Positions 44,225 to 53,585 are shown, counted from the first letter of the stretch. The stretch is 64,000 bases of DNA from Planococcus sp. 107-1 (GCF_021513255.1 NZ_CP090977.1:558001-622000); one strand, 5' to 3'. A program made the numbers and translations. Notes: generated from the sequence alone by a model not told the origin.

Positions 44225-46080
44225 GTAATGGAAAACGGCCTCAAAGCGGGCGCCCCGGCGGCGGACATCCGGGCGGACCTCCCGGCATGTCGATGCCTGG
44301 GGAAAAACCGAAGAACTTCAAAGCGACATTCAAGCGTTTATTGCGCTACTTAAAACCGCGCCAAAACCGGCTCATCTCCGTTTTTATTGCGGCGATCCTA
44401 TCGACGGTCTTCATGATCGTCGGTCCGAAAATCATGGGGATGGCCATCACGGAATTATTTGAAGGGGCATACAATAAGCTGACAGGATCCGGCACCGGCA
44501 TCGATTTCGGCACCATCGGCCAGATTTTGCTGCTGCTCGCTGGGCTCTATGTATTCAGCAGTTTGTTCAACTACATCCAGCAATACATCATGTCGACGGT
44601 GGCACAAGATACGGTTTATGACCTCCGGCAAGATGTGAATAAAAAATTGGAAAAGCTGCCGCTCAATTATTTTGACAGCCGGCCGAACGGGGAAATCCTC
44701 AGCCGCATGACAAATGACATTGATACAATCGGCAGCACCTTGCAGCAAAGTTTGACGCAATTCATCACTTCCGTTGTGACGCTGGTCGGGATCATCATCA
44801 TGATGCTGACGATCAGTCCATGGCTGACATTGATCGCCTTCGTTTCTTTGCCTTTATCGCTATTTGTCATCCAGCCGATTTTAAAACGGTCGCAAAAGCA
44901 ATTCGCGAACCAGCAAAAATCGCTTGGTGAACTGAACGGCCATATCGAAGAAATGTACACCGGCCATTCGGTGGTGAAAGCTTTCGGCCATGAGAAAAAA
45001 GCGGTGGAACAATTTGATGAGGTCAATGAAGAATTGTATGAAGCGGGACGCAAAGCCCAGTTCATCTCCGGGATCATCCAGCCGTTGATGACCTTGATCG
45101 GGAACTTCAGCTACGTCGTCATCAGTGTAGTCGGCGGGATTCTCGTTACGCAGCGTGCGATTTCAATCGGGGATATCCAGGCTTTCATTACGTACTCGAA
45201 ACAGTTCACACAGCCGATCATGCAGACAGCGAATATCGCGAACATCATTCAATCGACCGTTGCCGCAGCAGAACGCGTCTTCGAATTATTGGATGAACAA
45301 GAAGAACAGAAAGAAAGCACAGCGCTGCACTTGGAGCGTGCAAAAGGTGAAGTTGTTTTCGAAAACGTCGACTTCGGCTACGGCGAAGAGTTGCTGATCG
45401 AGAACATGAATATCCAAGTTGCACCCGGGCAGACGGTTGCCATTGTTGGTCCGACAGGCGCCGGCAAAACGACTTTGATCAATTTGCTGATGCGTTTCTA
45501 CGAATTGAACGACGGCAAAATCGAAATCGACGGCCTCGATACACGGGACATGTCGCGCAATGAATTGCGGCAAAACTTCGGCATGGTGCTGCAGGATACG
45601 TGGCTCTTCAACGGCACGATCCGCGACAATATCGCTTACGGCAAAAACGGTGCAACCGAAGAAGAAATCGTTGCTGCAGCGGATGCTGCGCACGCCGATC
45701 ATTTCATCCGAACCTTACCGGACGGCTACGATACCGTATTGAATGAAGAAGCATCGAATATCTCGCAAGGCCAAAAGCAATTATTGACGATTGCGAGAGC
45801 GATTCTTGCTGATCCACCAATCATGATTTTGGATGAGGCAACATCGAGCGTCGATACGCGGACGGAAATCTTCATCCAAAAAGCGATGAACCGCTTGATG
45901 GAAGGCCGCACAAGTTTCGTGATCGCCCACCGTCTGTCGACCATCAAAGACGCCGATCTGATCTTGGTCATGGACAAAGGGAATGTGATCGAACAAGGAA
46001 CACATACCGAATTGCTCGAACAAGACGGCTTCTACGCTGATTTGTACAACAGCCAGTTTGCTGAGAAAGTGGCGATATAA
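44221..46080 (+). CDS. Heterodimeric ABC multidrug exporter, subunit B
   Basis: A 619-residue half-transporter of the YheH/BmrD type. A Gly/Pro-rich N-terminal tail (about 1-30) precedes six membrane helices. The ATPase domain has Walker A GPTGAGKTT, signature ISQGQKQ and Walker B MILDEATSSVD with the catalytic Glu. Paired with subunit A it should supply one active and one degenerate ATP site. Stop followed by a strong terminator. Confidence 0.92.
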   Translation: MSNGKRPQSGRPGGGHPGGPPGMSMPGEKPKNFKATFKRLLRYLKPRQNRLISVFIAAILSTVFMIVGPKIMGMAITELFEGAYNKLTGSGTGIDFGTIGQILLLLAGLYVFSSLFNYIQQYIMSTVAQDTVYDLRQDVNKKLEKLPLNYFDSRPNGEILSRMTNDIDTIGSTLQQSLTQFITSVVTLVGIIIMMLTISPWLTLIAFVSLPLSLFVIQPILKRSQKQFANQQKSLGELNGHIEEMYTGHSVVKAFGHEKKAVEQFDEVNEELYEAGRKAQFISGIIQPLMTLIGNFSYVVISVVGGILVTQRAISIGDIQAFITYSKQFTQPIMQTANIANIIQSTVAAAERVFELLDEQEEQKESTALHLERAKGEVVFENVDFGYGEELLIENMNIQVAPGQTVAIVGPTGAGKTTLINLLMRFYELNDGKIEIDGLDTRDMSRNELRQNFGMVLQDTWLFNGTIRDNIAYGKNGATEEEIVAAADAAHADHFIRTLPDGYDTVLNEEASNISQGQKQLLTIARAILADPPIMILDEATSSVDTRTEIFIQKAMNRLMEGRTSFVIAHRLSTIKDADLILVMDKGNVIEQGTHTELLEQDGFYADLYNSQFAEKVAI

Positions 46081-46088
46081 GTGGAGAG

Positions 46089-46122
46089 ACCCCTTGCGCA
46101 GTTGATGCGTGAGGGGTTTTTT
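46089..46122 (+). terminator. Intrinsic terminator of the ABC exporter operon
   Basis: ACCCCTTGCGCA pairs with TGCGTGAGGGGT (small mismatches), followed by six T. Confidence 0.85.
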
Positions 46123-46129
46123 GTGAGTG

Positions 46130-46250
46130 GGATGATTTCGAGGAGTAGGAGGGTGACTTCGCAAAGTTAGGGGGAACTCATCGTAGTTATAGAGCAACTC
46201 ATCCACTTTTGAGGGAAACTCAAAAAAGTTTGCGAGCAACTCGCCCAAAA
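46130..46250 (+). repeat. Tandem array C: TGATTTC- and GAGCAACTC-type units, 21-bp period
   Basis: GGATGATTTCG and GGGTGACTTCG (TGA at 46133 and 46154) are followed by GGGGAACTCA, GAGCAACTCA, GGGAAACTCA and GAGCAACTCG with AACTC at 46175, 46196, 46217 and 46238. Every step is 21 bp. The order, TGATTTC units first and AACTC units second, repeats that of arrays A and B 4.4 kb away. Confidence 0.85.
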
Positions 46251-46260
46251 GACTAATTTG

Positions 46261-46290
46261 AAAAAGCCTTCACCAAGGTGACGGCTTCCT
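46261..46290 (-). terminator. Hairpin with U-tract on the minus strand between arrays C and D
   Basis: On the minus strand AAGCCGTCACC pairs with GGTGAAGGCTT, then TTTTC. No well-supported gene precedes it on that strand. Confidence 0.6.
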
Positions 46291-46344
46291 TAAGGGATGG
46301 GACATTTTTCGCGCGGCGAAAAATATCCGCTTTTACGCTCTTGA

Positions 46345-46475
46345 TCGGGTTTTTGCAAACAAACTGGCGGATTCCGCAAACAAACTCCAATATTGCGCAA
46401 ATAACCATGCGTATTACGCAAACAAAAGCAGTTATTCCGCAAACAAAGTCTAAAATCCCGCAAACAAGCCACACT
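46345..46475 (+). repeat. Tandem array D: six GCAAACAAA units, exact 21-bp period
   Basis: ATTCCGCAAACAAA-like units have their GC at 46355, 46376, 46397, 46418, 46439 and 46460, all steps exactly 21 bp. The last 8 or so bases of each unit vary. Because 21 is divisible by three, both strands stay open and encode seven-residue repeats (plus strand IPQTxxx-like, minus strand FVCGIxx-like), but no ribosome site supports either frame. Arrays C and D occupy most of the 459-bp gap 46081-46539. Confidence 0.85.
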
Positions 46476-46503
46476 CCGCTATCACTCAAAACGCTCTAAA
46501 ACT

Positions 46504-46539
46504 AAAAAAGCATGAAGAGGATCCCATCCTCTCCATGCC
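46504..46539 (-). terminator. Terminator of the small-protein gene at 46540
   Basis: On the minus strand GCATGGAGAGGAT pairs with ATCCTCTTCATGC (one mismatch), followed by TTTTTT. Confidence 0.85.
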
Positions 46540-46707
46540 TTATGTATCGCTTCTCAAACCAAGCTCCAATTTCCTTTTTTCAAGCGCCACTTGATCGCGC
46601 TTCAGTTCAATCTCAGCCAGCTTCACTTTCGCTTTTTTGTTCATTTCAAAACCGATTAAGAAAAGAAAGCCGAGGCCAAGAATGGTGCCCATCATCAATA
46701 ATTCCAT
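46540..46707 (-). CDS. Small single-pass membrane protein of 55 residues
   Basis: A short gene with a strong TACGGAGGCG ribosome site 7 bp before the ATG at 46707 and a dedicated terminator. The product starts with a hydrophobic helix (MELLMMGTILGLGFLFLIGF) followed by a charged amphipathic stretch rich in Lys, Glu and Leu (KVKLAEIELKRDQVALEKRK), which looks like a coiled coil. I do not recognise the family. Topology suggests a membrane-anchored cytosolic coiled-coil peptide. Confidence 0.7.
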   Translation of the reverse strand: MELLMMGTILGLGFLFLIGFEMNKKAKVKLAEIELKRDQVALEKRKLELGLRSDT

Positions 46708-46760
46708 CAAATCGCCTCCGTAATTAAAATACGGACGAGCCCGTGAAAAGTTTCAAAAAT

Positions 46761-47030
46761 TTAACAAATAGTCATTTCGCCCATTTCTATCTCACCGCTT
46801 TGATGGTTGACAAAGTCTTTGCCGGACGCGCAATTCGCTTCGTTTTCCCATTCGACGACATACCTGCCCTTGGTATGTTCAACAGAAACCAATTGAGCCT
46901 TGCCGGTAGGTCCTTCATGGTCATCAAGCACGATTTCCACTGCTTGTGTCTCGGTAATCTTCGCCTCTCCATAAAAGCAGCCTGATAAAACCAAAACCGC
47001 ACCGCCCAATAAAACCAGCAAGCTCTTCAT
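46761..47030 (-). CDS. Small lipoprotein, function unknown
   Basis: An 89-residue exported protein with a signal peptide ending in lipobox LSGC (Cys near 18). The mature part (YGEAKITETQAVEIVLDDHE, then VEHTKGRYVVEWENE and a final EMGEMTIC) resembles a single PepSY-like repeat. The ATG at 47030 follows AAGGAGTGG; a GTG three codons earlier is less likely. Two further cysteines (in ANCAS and at the C terminus) could form a disulfide. Confidence 0.75.
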   Translation of the reverse strand: MKSLLVLLGGAVLVLSGCFYGEAKITETQAVEIVLDDHEGPTGKAQLVSVEHTKGRYVVEWENEANCASGKDFVNHQSGEIEMGEMTIC

Positions 47031-47079
47031 TGCCACCACTCCTTTTCCAGTAGACGGAAATGGTTTAAAAGAAGTTACA

Positions 47080-48026
47080 TCAATGAAACGCCGCCAGCAT
47101 TTCAGCTAGCAAGTAAGCAGCGAGTTTCGCAGTCTTGCCGTGTTCATCGAGTTCCGGATTGACTTCGCATAAATCGAAACTGATAATTTTTTCATTCGCG
47201 ACGATATGCCAAAGCAATTGCCGCACGATTGCCGGCTCCAACCCGAAAGGCGACGGAGCCATGACGCCAGGTGCGTATAAGGAAGACAAGGCATTCATCG
47301 ACAAGCTTAAGAAAACCGCGTCGTGTTCACTGCAGAACGCATCGATGACGGATTGGGCTTGCTGGATATTGCCCATCGCAAACTCTTCAGCCAAGACAAA
47401 GCGGGAGCCCAACGCTTCTGCTTTATTGAACATGGTGCGGGTATTTGCGAGCGGCTGGATGCCAAGCGCAAGCAAGCTGCTATTTTCATCAGTTTCAAGA
47501 ATTTGGCGGAACATCGAGCTTGCAGTCGGCGGTTCCGCCTCGCGCAAATCGAAATGCGCATCGATGGTGATGATGCCGATTTTGGCATCAGGTCCAACAA
47601 ATCGGCGAACGCCTTGGTAATGGCCGTATGCCGTTTCGTGTCCGCCTCCTAAAATGATCGGAATCGTTGATTTCAGCAGGCGTCCAACATGTTCGCCGAG
47701 TTCGCGCTGCGCCTTTTCCATCGCATCGCCTTTGCACATCACGGCACCGACATCGATTGTCTGGCGGTCGCCGAGGTGGTAAGGGAGATCTGCAAGGTGG
47801 CGGCGGATTTCGTTCGAAGCTTCTGCAGCCCCGGGTTTCCGCCGAGGCGCCGTACGCCTTCGTCGCATTCAAAACCGAGAATGGCAAAAGGCGAGCCTTC
47901 TGCCGGCACTTCATCCGTGCCAAGAAATTCGACGGCCTGGTGAAAATAAAAACTGTGGCGGTCAGTTTTGCTGTCGATGCGTCCATGCCAAAAATGTGAT
48001 TTCGGTAATTTATACAAATCCAACAC
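47080..48026 (-). pseudogene. Arginase-family enzyme resembling formimidoylglutamase, frameshifted
   Basis: A ureohydrolase-family protein most like HutG (last step of histidine breakdown). Metal motifs GGGHETAYGHY and TIDAHFDLR are intact, and the end FDLCEVNPELDEHGKTAKLAAYLL is HutG-like. At the third metal motif, where arginases have S-x-D-x-D, it reads SLSMNALSS, so the two usual Asp ligands appear as Ser and Asn. The frame breaks at a four-base G run (plus-strand C run 47829-47832): a fifth base restores NPGAAEASNEIRRHLADL. Repaired length is about 315 residues. Start GTG 48026. No other hut gene is near. Confidence 0.75.
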
Positions 48027-48110
48027 CCCCGGGTTAATGGAATTTTGTCATTTAGAAAAGCTTTTTCACTTCTTATTCTTTATTGTAATGAATTTTTGAT
48101 TTCTTTGCTC

Positions 48111-48145
48111 AAAAAAATCCCCTCAGAAAGAGAAATCTGAAGGGA
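48111..48145 (-). terminator. Terminator after the small oxidase-like gene
   Basis: On the minus strand CCCTTCAGA pairs with TCTGAGGGG, followed by seven T. Confidence 0.8.
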
Positions 48146-48154
48146 CGACGCATT

Positions 48155-48544
48155 TTATTCTTTTTCTGTCACGAACGTTACGACCAAGAATAGGAAGAAC
48201 GCGATCAGCAGCAAGCTGCCGCCGACGATAAAGTAAATCATGACAAAGGTTTCATTCCAGTTGAACGGGTTTAAATTATACAGCCACATGCCGCTTGTCA
48301 GCATGAATGCACCGGCCATAGCGAAGATGCTGTGGATGGTGACAAGCTTTTTAAAGCGCACTGTGTAGACGCGGTAGAAAATGCCCCACGCAAAAACCGA
48401 TAGCCAGCCGACGAGTAGAATATGGGCGTGGATCGGACGAAGGGAATAGTCCATTTCCCCAGCCATCATCGAACCTAAAAACGTACCGAATAGCCCGAAG
48501 ACTGCTGCAAATTGAATTAATCGTAAACTCCAAACTTTTTCCAT
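48155..48544 (-). CDS. Small haem-copper-oxidase subunit I-like membrane protein
   Basis: A 129-residue protein with four hydrophobic helices. The segment SLRPIHAHILLVGWLSVFAWG resembles the first haem-ligand helix of cytochrome oxidase subunit I (His-Ala-His before Gly-Trp), but the protein is far too short for a catalytic subunit and lacks the later His ligands. Such stand-alone proteins are usually annotated as cytochrome-c oxidase-like; the role is unknown. ATG with AGGAGGAA. It lies 15 bp after the histidine kinase gene and may be cotranscribed with it. Confidence 0.7.
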   Translation of the reverse strand: MEKVWSLRLIQFAAVFGLFGTFLGSMMAGEMDYSLRPIHAHILLVGWLSVFAWGIFYRVYTVRFKKLVTIHSIFAMAGAFMLTSGMWLYNLNPFNWNETFVMIYFIVGGSLLLIAFFLFLVVTFVTEKE

Positions 48545-48559
48545 CTTAAATTCCTCCTA

Positions 48560-49944
48560 TCAAATTTCATCTAACGCGAAGCGGATCGTGAACGTGCTGC
48601 CGACACCGACTTCACTGTTAACGTCAACCACTCCATGATGCAAAGCGACAATCTGTTGGACAATGGATAGCCCAAGTCCCGTGCCGTCTTTTTTGCGGGC
48701 GGCATCGACCCGGTAAAAGCGGTCGAACAGCTGGCCGATTGCCGGTTCGCTGATTCCGATGCCGCTGTCTTTAAACTCCACAACCACTTCCTGCTCGAAT
48801 GATTGCAGGGTGATTTCAATGCTGCCTCCGGGTTTATTGTACTTAATGGCATTGGTCAATAAATTCTCCCAGACGTTTTCGAGCAGTTCCGCATCCCCAA
48901 AGAACGAAAGGGGAGCGAGCTTATAGGAAATGTCGATGTCTTCTTCTTCCAGGCGCCAGCGGTATTTCTGGACGACGCGTTTCAATTGTTCATCGAGCGG
49001 GAACGCTTTTTGTTTCATCGGATACGCGCCTTGGTCAAGCGAAGTAAGCAGCAGCAATTGCCGCGTCAAACTCGATAGCCGCTTTGCTTCCTGGTCGATG
49101 ATGGCCGTGTAGGCGAGCCGGTCGCTTTCAGGCAGGTTCGGCGACGCCAGCAGATCCGCATAGCCCTGGATATTCATGAGCGGCGACTGGAAATCGTGCG
49201 ACACATTGCTGATAAAGGATTTGCGCGCAAGATCGTTATGCTTCAATTGCGTCTGCATCAAGTTAAAGCTCTCCGACAATTGGCCGATTTCATCGTTTCG
49301 CGGGATATCCAGCGGATAATTGTAGTTTTCCTGCGCGATGTGTTTGGTCGCTTCGGTCAATTGAACAATCGGGCGGTCAATTGCCGGGCGAGCCAAATCA
49401 TGCCGGCAATGCTGACGATCGCAATGGCCAAGACAAAAGCGATCAACACCGAATGGATATCAGCGCCGACCAATTTCGTATCTGGACGGATAAAGAGCCC
49501 ATACGCACCACCTTCAAAAGTGAAAGGCACCCCGACGGTATTATGAAGCTGGTTGGTAAAATGGGCAATCATGAAAATCCTGCTCGACAAATTGTCGAGA
49601 CCCTTATAAATTTTGCCATCCGTCAAGACGCGCTCAGCTTCCTCCGGCAATGCATTATTGTCAAAAGCGTCTCCGTAAAAGGTCTTTTGCCCAGTACTGT
49701 CAACGATGGCTATTTGATAGCCGAGATTCGACACCGACTCCAGGTAGCTGTTAAAACTGTCTTGGGAATGCGGCGCCATATTCAGGCTGGAGACAATTTC
49801 TTCTGCAATATCAAGATTCTGTTCGGTTGCCTGTTCTTTCATGACCGTCAAATAGAAGGCGTTCGCCAATGTAAAGCCGATCACAACGGCAACGAGCAAA
49901 ATGAACAAGGTTGCAACGATAAACTGGCGGTATAAAGTTTTCAT
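48560..49944 (-). pseudogene. Sensor histidine kinase, frameshifted
   Basis: A membrane histidine kinase: transmembrane helix (about 9-30), extracytoplasmic sensor region to about 160, second helix (about 165-187), HAMP, HisKA with SNVSHDFQSPLMNIQG (His site) and HATPase (NLLTNAIKYN, DSGIGIS, DGTGLGLSI). The frame breaks at 49381-49382 (TT on the plus strand, TTT expected), and repair joins WLARQIDRPIVQLTEAT. Repaired length is 461 residues. It overlaps the response regulator by 4 bp. Likely a sequence error. Confidence 0.85.
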
Positions 49945-50612
49945 TTCGGTGCCTCAAGCTTATAGCCGATGCCGCGAAGCGTATGGATTTCAACATCGGC
50001 CCCGTAGCGTTTCAGCCGGTCGCGGATACGGTTGATATGCGTATTCAAGGTCATTTCGTTGCCATCGTGGTCTTCGCCCCAGACGTATTCCATCAAAAGG
50101 GGACGCGGCGTCGCCTGATTGGCGCGCGACACGAGAAGCGACAGCAATTCGAATTCCTTCAGCGGCAAGATCAAGGTTTCATGGCCGATCGCCACTTCGA
50201 AATTGCGGCGGTTGATCGACACATTGCCGGCCTGCAAGTTTTCCTGCACCGCGCGTTCAGAACGCCGCAGCACGACCGCTACCCGGAACAGCAATTCCTT
50301 CGGTTCGAACGGTTTCACCATATAATCTTCGGTACCTGATAAAAAGCCTTTTTCTTTGTCTTCCAATTGGCCTTTCGCAGTCAATAAAATCACCGGTATT
50401 GCCAAGTCCTGTGTCAAAATACGGGTCAATTCAAAGCCGTCCATGCCGGGCATCATCACGTCGACAATCGCCAAATCGACTTGGACTTCCTCCAACAGCA
50501 ATAAGGCTTCTGCCGCATCGTTGGCACGGAACACCATATAGCCTTCTTTTTCAAGGTGGATCACGACCAATTGCTGGATATATAAGTCGTCGTCAACGAC
50601 CAGTATTTTCAT
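49941..50612 (-). CDS. OmpR/PhoB-family response regulator
   Basis: A 223-residue two-domain regulator. The receiver has the acidic pair VDDD, phosphoacceptor Asp in IVDVMMPGMDG (about 52), LLTA and KPF. The winged-helix output domain contains LTLPLKEFELL-like LILPLKEFELLSLL and VEIHTLRGIGYKL. It is coupled to the kinase gene (ATGA). ATG with CAGGAGG. A terminator separates it from the MMPL transporter gene upstream. Confidence 0.92.
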   Translation of the reverse strand: MKILVVDDDLYIQQLVVIHLEKEGYMVFRANDAAEALLLLEEVQVDLAIVDVMMPGMDGFELTRILTQDLAIPVILLTAKGQLEDKEKGFLSGTEDYMVKPFEPKELLFRVAVVLRRSERAVQENLQAGNVSINRRNFEVAIGHETLILPLKEFELLSLLVSRANQATPRPLLMEYVWGEDHDGNEMTLNTHINRIRDRLKRYGADVEIHTLRGIGYKLEAPK

Positions 50613-50631
50613 TGAGAATCCTCCTGTCAGT

Positions 50632-50661
50632 AAAAAGTCCGGCGCATACGCCGGCCGGACT
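50632..50661 (-). terminator. Terminator between the MMPL transporter and two-component genes
   Basis: On the minus strand AGTCCGGCCGGCG pairs with GCGCCGGACT (small internal offset), then TTTTT. Confidence 0.75.
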
Positions 50662-50678
50662 CTCTTATTATGAAGGGT

Positions 50679-52774
50679 TTACTTATCTTTTTCAAAAAAC
50701 AATATCAATGCTGGAAGCAGCATGCCGCGCACCAAGAACGTATCGATCAAAATACCGATCGAAACCATGAAGCCGAAAACGAATAAGTCGGCGATTGGCA
50801 TCGTCGTCAAAGCGGCGAATGTTGCAGCCAAGATGATGCCGGCAGAAGAAATGACGCCGCCAGTATTCCGAATGGCGATTTCAAGGGCATCTTTGACTTT
50901 GTGCATTTTGCGTTCTTCCATGAAGCGCGAGACCAAAATGATGTTGTAATCTATGCCAAGCGCGACCAGGAAGATGAACGCATATACCGGAACGCGGTAC
51001 TGATCGCTTCAAAGCCGAACAACACATCGACAAGGAAAATCCCGAGCCCAAGTGCCGATACATAAGACAAGAGAATTGTTGCCATCATGTAAATCGGCAT
51101 TTTCCACGAACGGGTCAAGGCGAACAACAGCACGAGGATCAATAAAGTCTCGAGTATGACAATCTTATAAATGTCGCTGTTATTGACGATGCGTTCATCC
51201 ACGAGTTTCGGTGTGATGCCGCCGAAATACGTATCGCCGTCAATAGACGCGTCTTCAAGCAAGGCGTCGCTGTTGCCGCGCAATTGCTCAACGAAATCAA
51301 GCGCTTCGGTCGAATACGGGTTGAGTGACAATGCAACACTGTATTTTACAGCGGTGCCGTCTTCCGTCTGTCCGGACAAACGGGCCGACGCAATTTCGTC
51401 ATAAGCCGTCAATTGTTCAGAAAGGGCAGCCGCCGCTTCTTCTGAAATCGGTTCATCGCTTTCAACAAGCAAAGTGGATGGCGCGATTTCGCCCTTATCA
51501 AAATTCTGTTCGACAATTTCATAGCCAACGCGGACGGCATGTCTTCAGGGAATGATTTCACCGTATCAAATTCAAAATCAAGGTTCAGCACATTCAAAGC
51601 TGAAATGATCATCAAGACAGCGACAAGCCCACCGGATAAAAGGGGTTTATTGACCACAAATTTTGCGACCGGCCCCCAGATGCCGTGCTTCACTTCTTTT
51701 GCTTGGCCGTATTTCGGCACTTTCGGCCAGAACGCCTTGCGGCCGAATAGCGTGAAGAGTGCCGGGATCAATGTAATAGACGCAATCATGATGATGAATA
51801 CAGCGGTTCCGAAGATCGGTGCAAAGTTCGCGTAATCGCGGAAGTCTGCAAAGAACAAGATCAACATCGCTGCAAGAACGGTACCGCCGGCGAAGAACAC
51901 CGGTTCACCTGTTGCGCGCATGGCGTGTTTCATCGCTTCATATTTACTTTCATAATGATTCAGTTCCTCGCGGAAGCGCGAGAAGACGAATAGCGAGTAG
52001 TCGATGACTGCCGCAAACAGCAGGATGCTCATGATCGACGTCGTTTGGCTCGTCAATTCAAGTCCGGCTGATCCCATAAACGCCAATGTCTGGTTCACGA
52101 CCTGGTACACAATGATGGTTGCAAGCAGCGGGATGAACGCGAGTAATGGCGAACGGTAAATCACGATCAGCAGGACCAAAATGATCAACACCGTCGCGAT
52201 CAATAAAACAAAATCCGCTTCTTCAAATAATTTCACCGTGTCGCCGGCAATTCCAGCCGGTCCGGTGATGTAGAATTCCATATTGTCATAGCCAGCAGCA
52301 ATGTCGCTGCCGATGTCAGAAGCTTCGTCGTTGATTTCCGCGAAGTCCGCACTGCCGAGTCCGGCTTCAAGCGTCATCGGGATGATCATCGTCGATTTGT
52401 CTTCAGAGAAGAATCCTTCAAGAGCAGGCGGGGGCAATTGGCTAATGTCGACAATCGAGTCGACTCCTTCAAGATTTGCCTCGGTGATGCTCGCAAGGAT
52501 TTCCGTAGTGGCTTCGAGATCCACTTCGCCTTCGCTATTATGGAAGACTAAAATTCCCGGCGTCCCTTGATCGTTCAGGAAGTATTCCTTCAGTTTGTTG
52601 TCGGCGATGATCGATTCCGCATCATCCGGCAGCGATTGGAAATTCGCCACTTTGTAGTCGTTGAGGCGGGCCCATGCTGAGTCCGAGCATCAAGACCACC
52701 CAGAAAATCAACGTGATCGTCATCCCTTTTTTCGTCGAGACCCAATCCGTGATCGGGTTCAAAAATTTGTTCAT
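50679..52774 (-). pseudogene. MMPL/RND-family membrane transporter, three frameshifts
   Basis: An RND-superfamily MMPL protein of about 698 residues, with two copies of the layout one helix, large external loop, five helices. Recognisable parts: WVSTKKGMTITLIFWVVL at the start, SLFVFSRFREEL, IASITLIPALFTLFG, and near the end LVALGIDYNIILVSRFMEER. Breaks: about 52671-52678 (net +1; two missing bases would give LSAWARLNDYKVANFQSLPDD), 51532-51533 (one missing base, SFPEDMPSRVGYEIVEQN when repaired) and 50999 (one missing base, EAISYRVPVYAFIF). ATG 52774 with AAAGGAG. Probable lipid or drug exporter. Likely sequence errors. Confidence 0.82.
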
Positions 52775-52982
52775 CTTATGACACTCCTTTTCCAGTTTCA
52801 GAATCATACCTTCCATAGCATAGCTGACCAATATAAATTGAATATCAATTTTTCGTGGCAAGAATTTGAATAATAAAAGAAAGAATATTGTGTATAATTA
52901 CGTTTCGAAAGTGGTATAATTTGAATGAATTAGAAAGTATGTTCGGCTTTGTGGAATCGATTTTTGAAAGGGAGCGATAGGA

Positions 52983-53585
52983 GTGGAGAAAGTTTTATTC
53001 GTGGTGCTTGAAGAATATGCGGACTGGGAAGCGGCATCCGTTGCAGCGGCGTTGAACGAAAAGCCGGAACAAGGGGAAAAGAAGTATGAAGTGAAAACCG
53101 TATCGCTGACGAAAGAGCCGGTGACTTCCATCGGCGGCTTCCGGACATTGCCGGACTACACACTTGATGAATTAGAAGATGATTTTGCCGGATTGATTTT
53201 GATCGGCGGAAATTCGTGGCGGAAAGAAGAAAGCAAACCGGTCATCGAGCTGGTGCACAAAGCGTTGGATGCAGATAAAATCGTTGGGGCGATTTGCGAC
53301 GGAACGGTCTTTCTCGGCATGAACGGCATTTTAAATAGCAACGACCACACGAGCAATTATTTGCCGGAGCTGCAGGAAGCAGCTGGTGAAAATTACACAG
53401 GCGAAGGCCGCTACCTTGAACAGCAGGCTGTGCGAGACGGCAACCTCATCACAGCGAACGGCTCCGCCTATCTGGAGTTTGGAAAAGAAGTTTTAACGGC
53501 ACTCGAATCGGCGCCGCAAGAAGAAATCGACGAATGGTACGATTTCTTCAAAAAAGGCTATTACGAATTTTACGCAAGCAAATAA
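52983..53585 (+). CDS. DJ-1/PfpI family protein (type 1 glutamine amidotransferase-like)
   Basis: A 200-residue DJ-1/PfpI fold protein. The nucleophile-elbow cysteine is in VGAICDGTVFLG (about 103), with GLILIGGNSW before it. Functions in the family range from glyoxalase-type repair to peptidase. Start GTG 52983; the ribosome site is ATAGGAG directly before or AAAGGGAG 13 bp upstream. Monocistronic. Confidence 0.85.
   Translation: MEKVLFVVLEEYADWEAASVAAALNEKPEQGEKKYEVKTVSLTKEPVTSIGGFRTLPDYTLDELEDDFAGLILIGGNSWRKEESKPVIELVHKALDADKIVGAICDGTVFLGMNGILNSNDHTSNYLPELQEAAGENYTGEGRYLEQQAVRDGNLITANGSAYLEFGKEVLTALESAPQEEIDEWYDFFKKGYYEFYASK

Noticed and set aside
46253..46489. Minus-strand frame of 78 residues with repeated FVCGI heptads
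   Set aside because: TTG-type start without a ribosome site, most of it lies over the 21-bp array, and its periodicity is explained by the DNA repeat. Kept only as a finding.
46278..46499. Plus-strand frame of 73 residues with IPQT heptads
   Set aside because: Same array read on the other strand; no ribosome site and no independent protein-like part.
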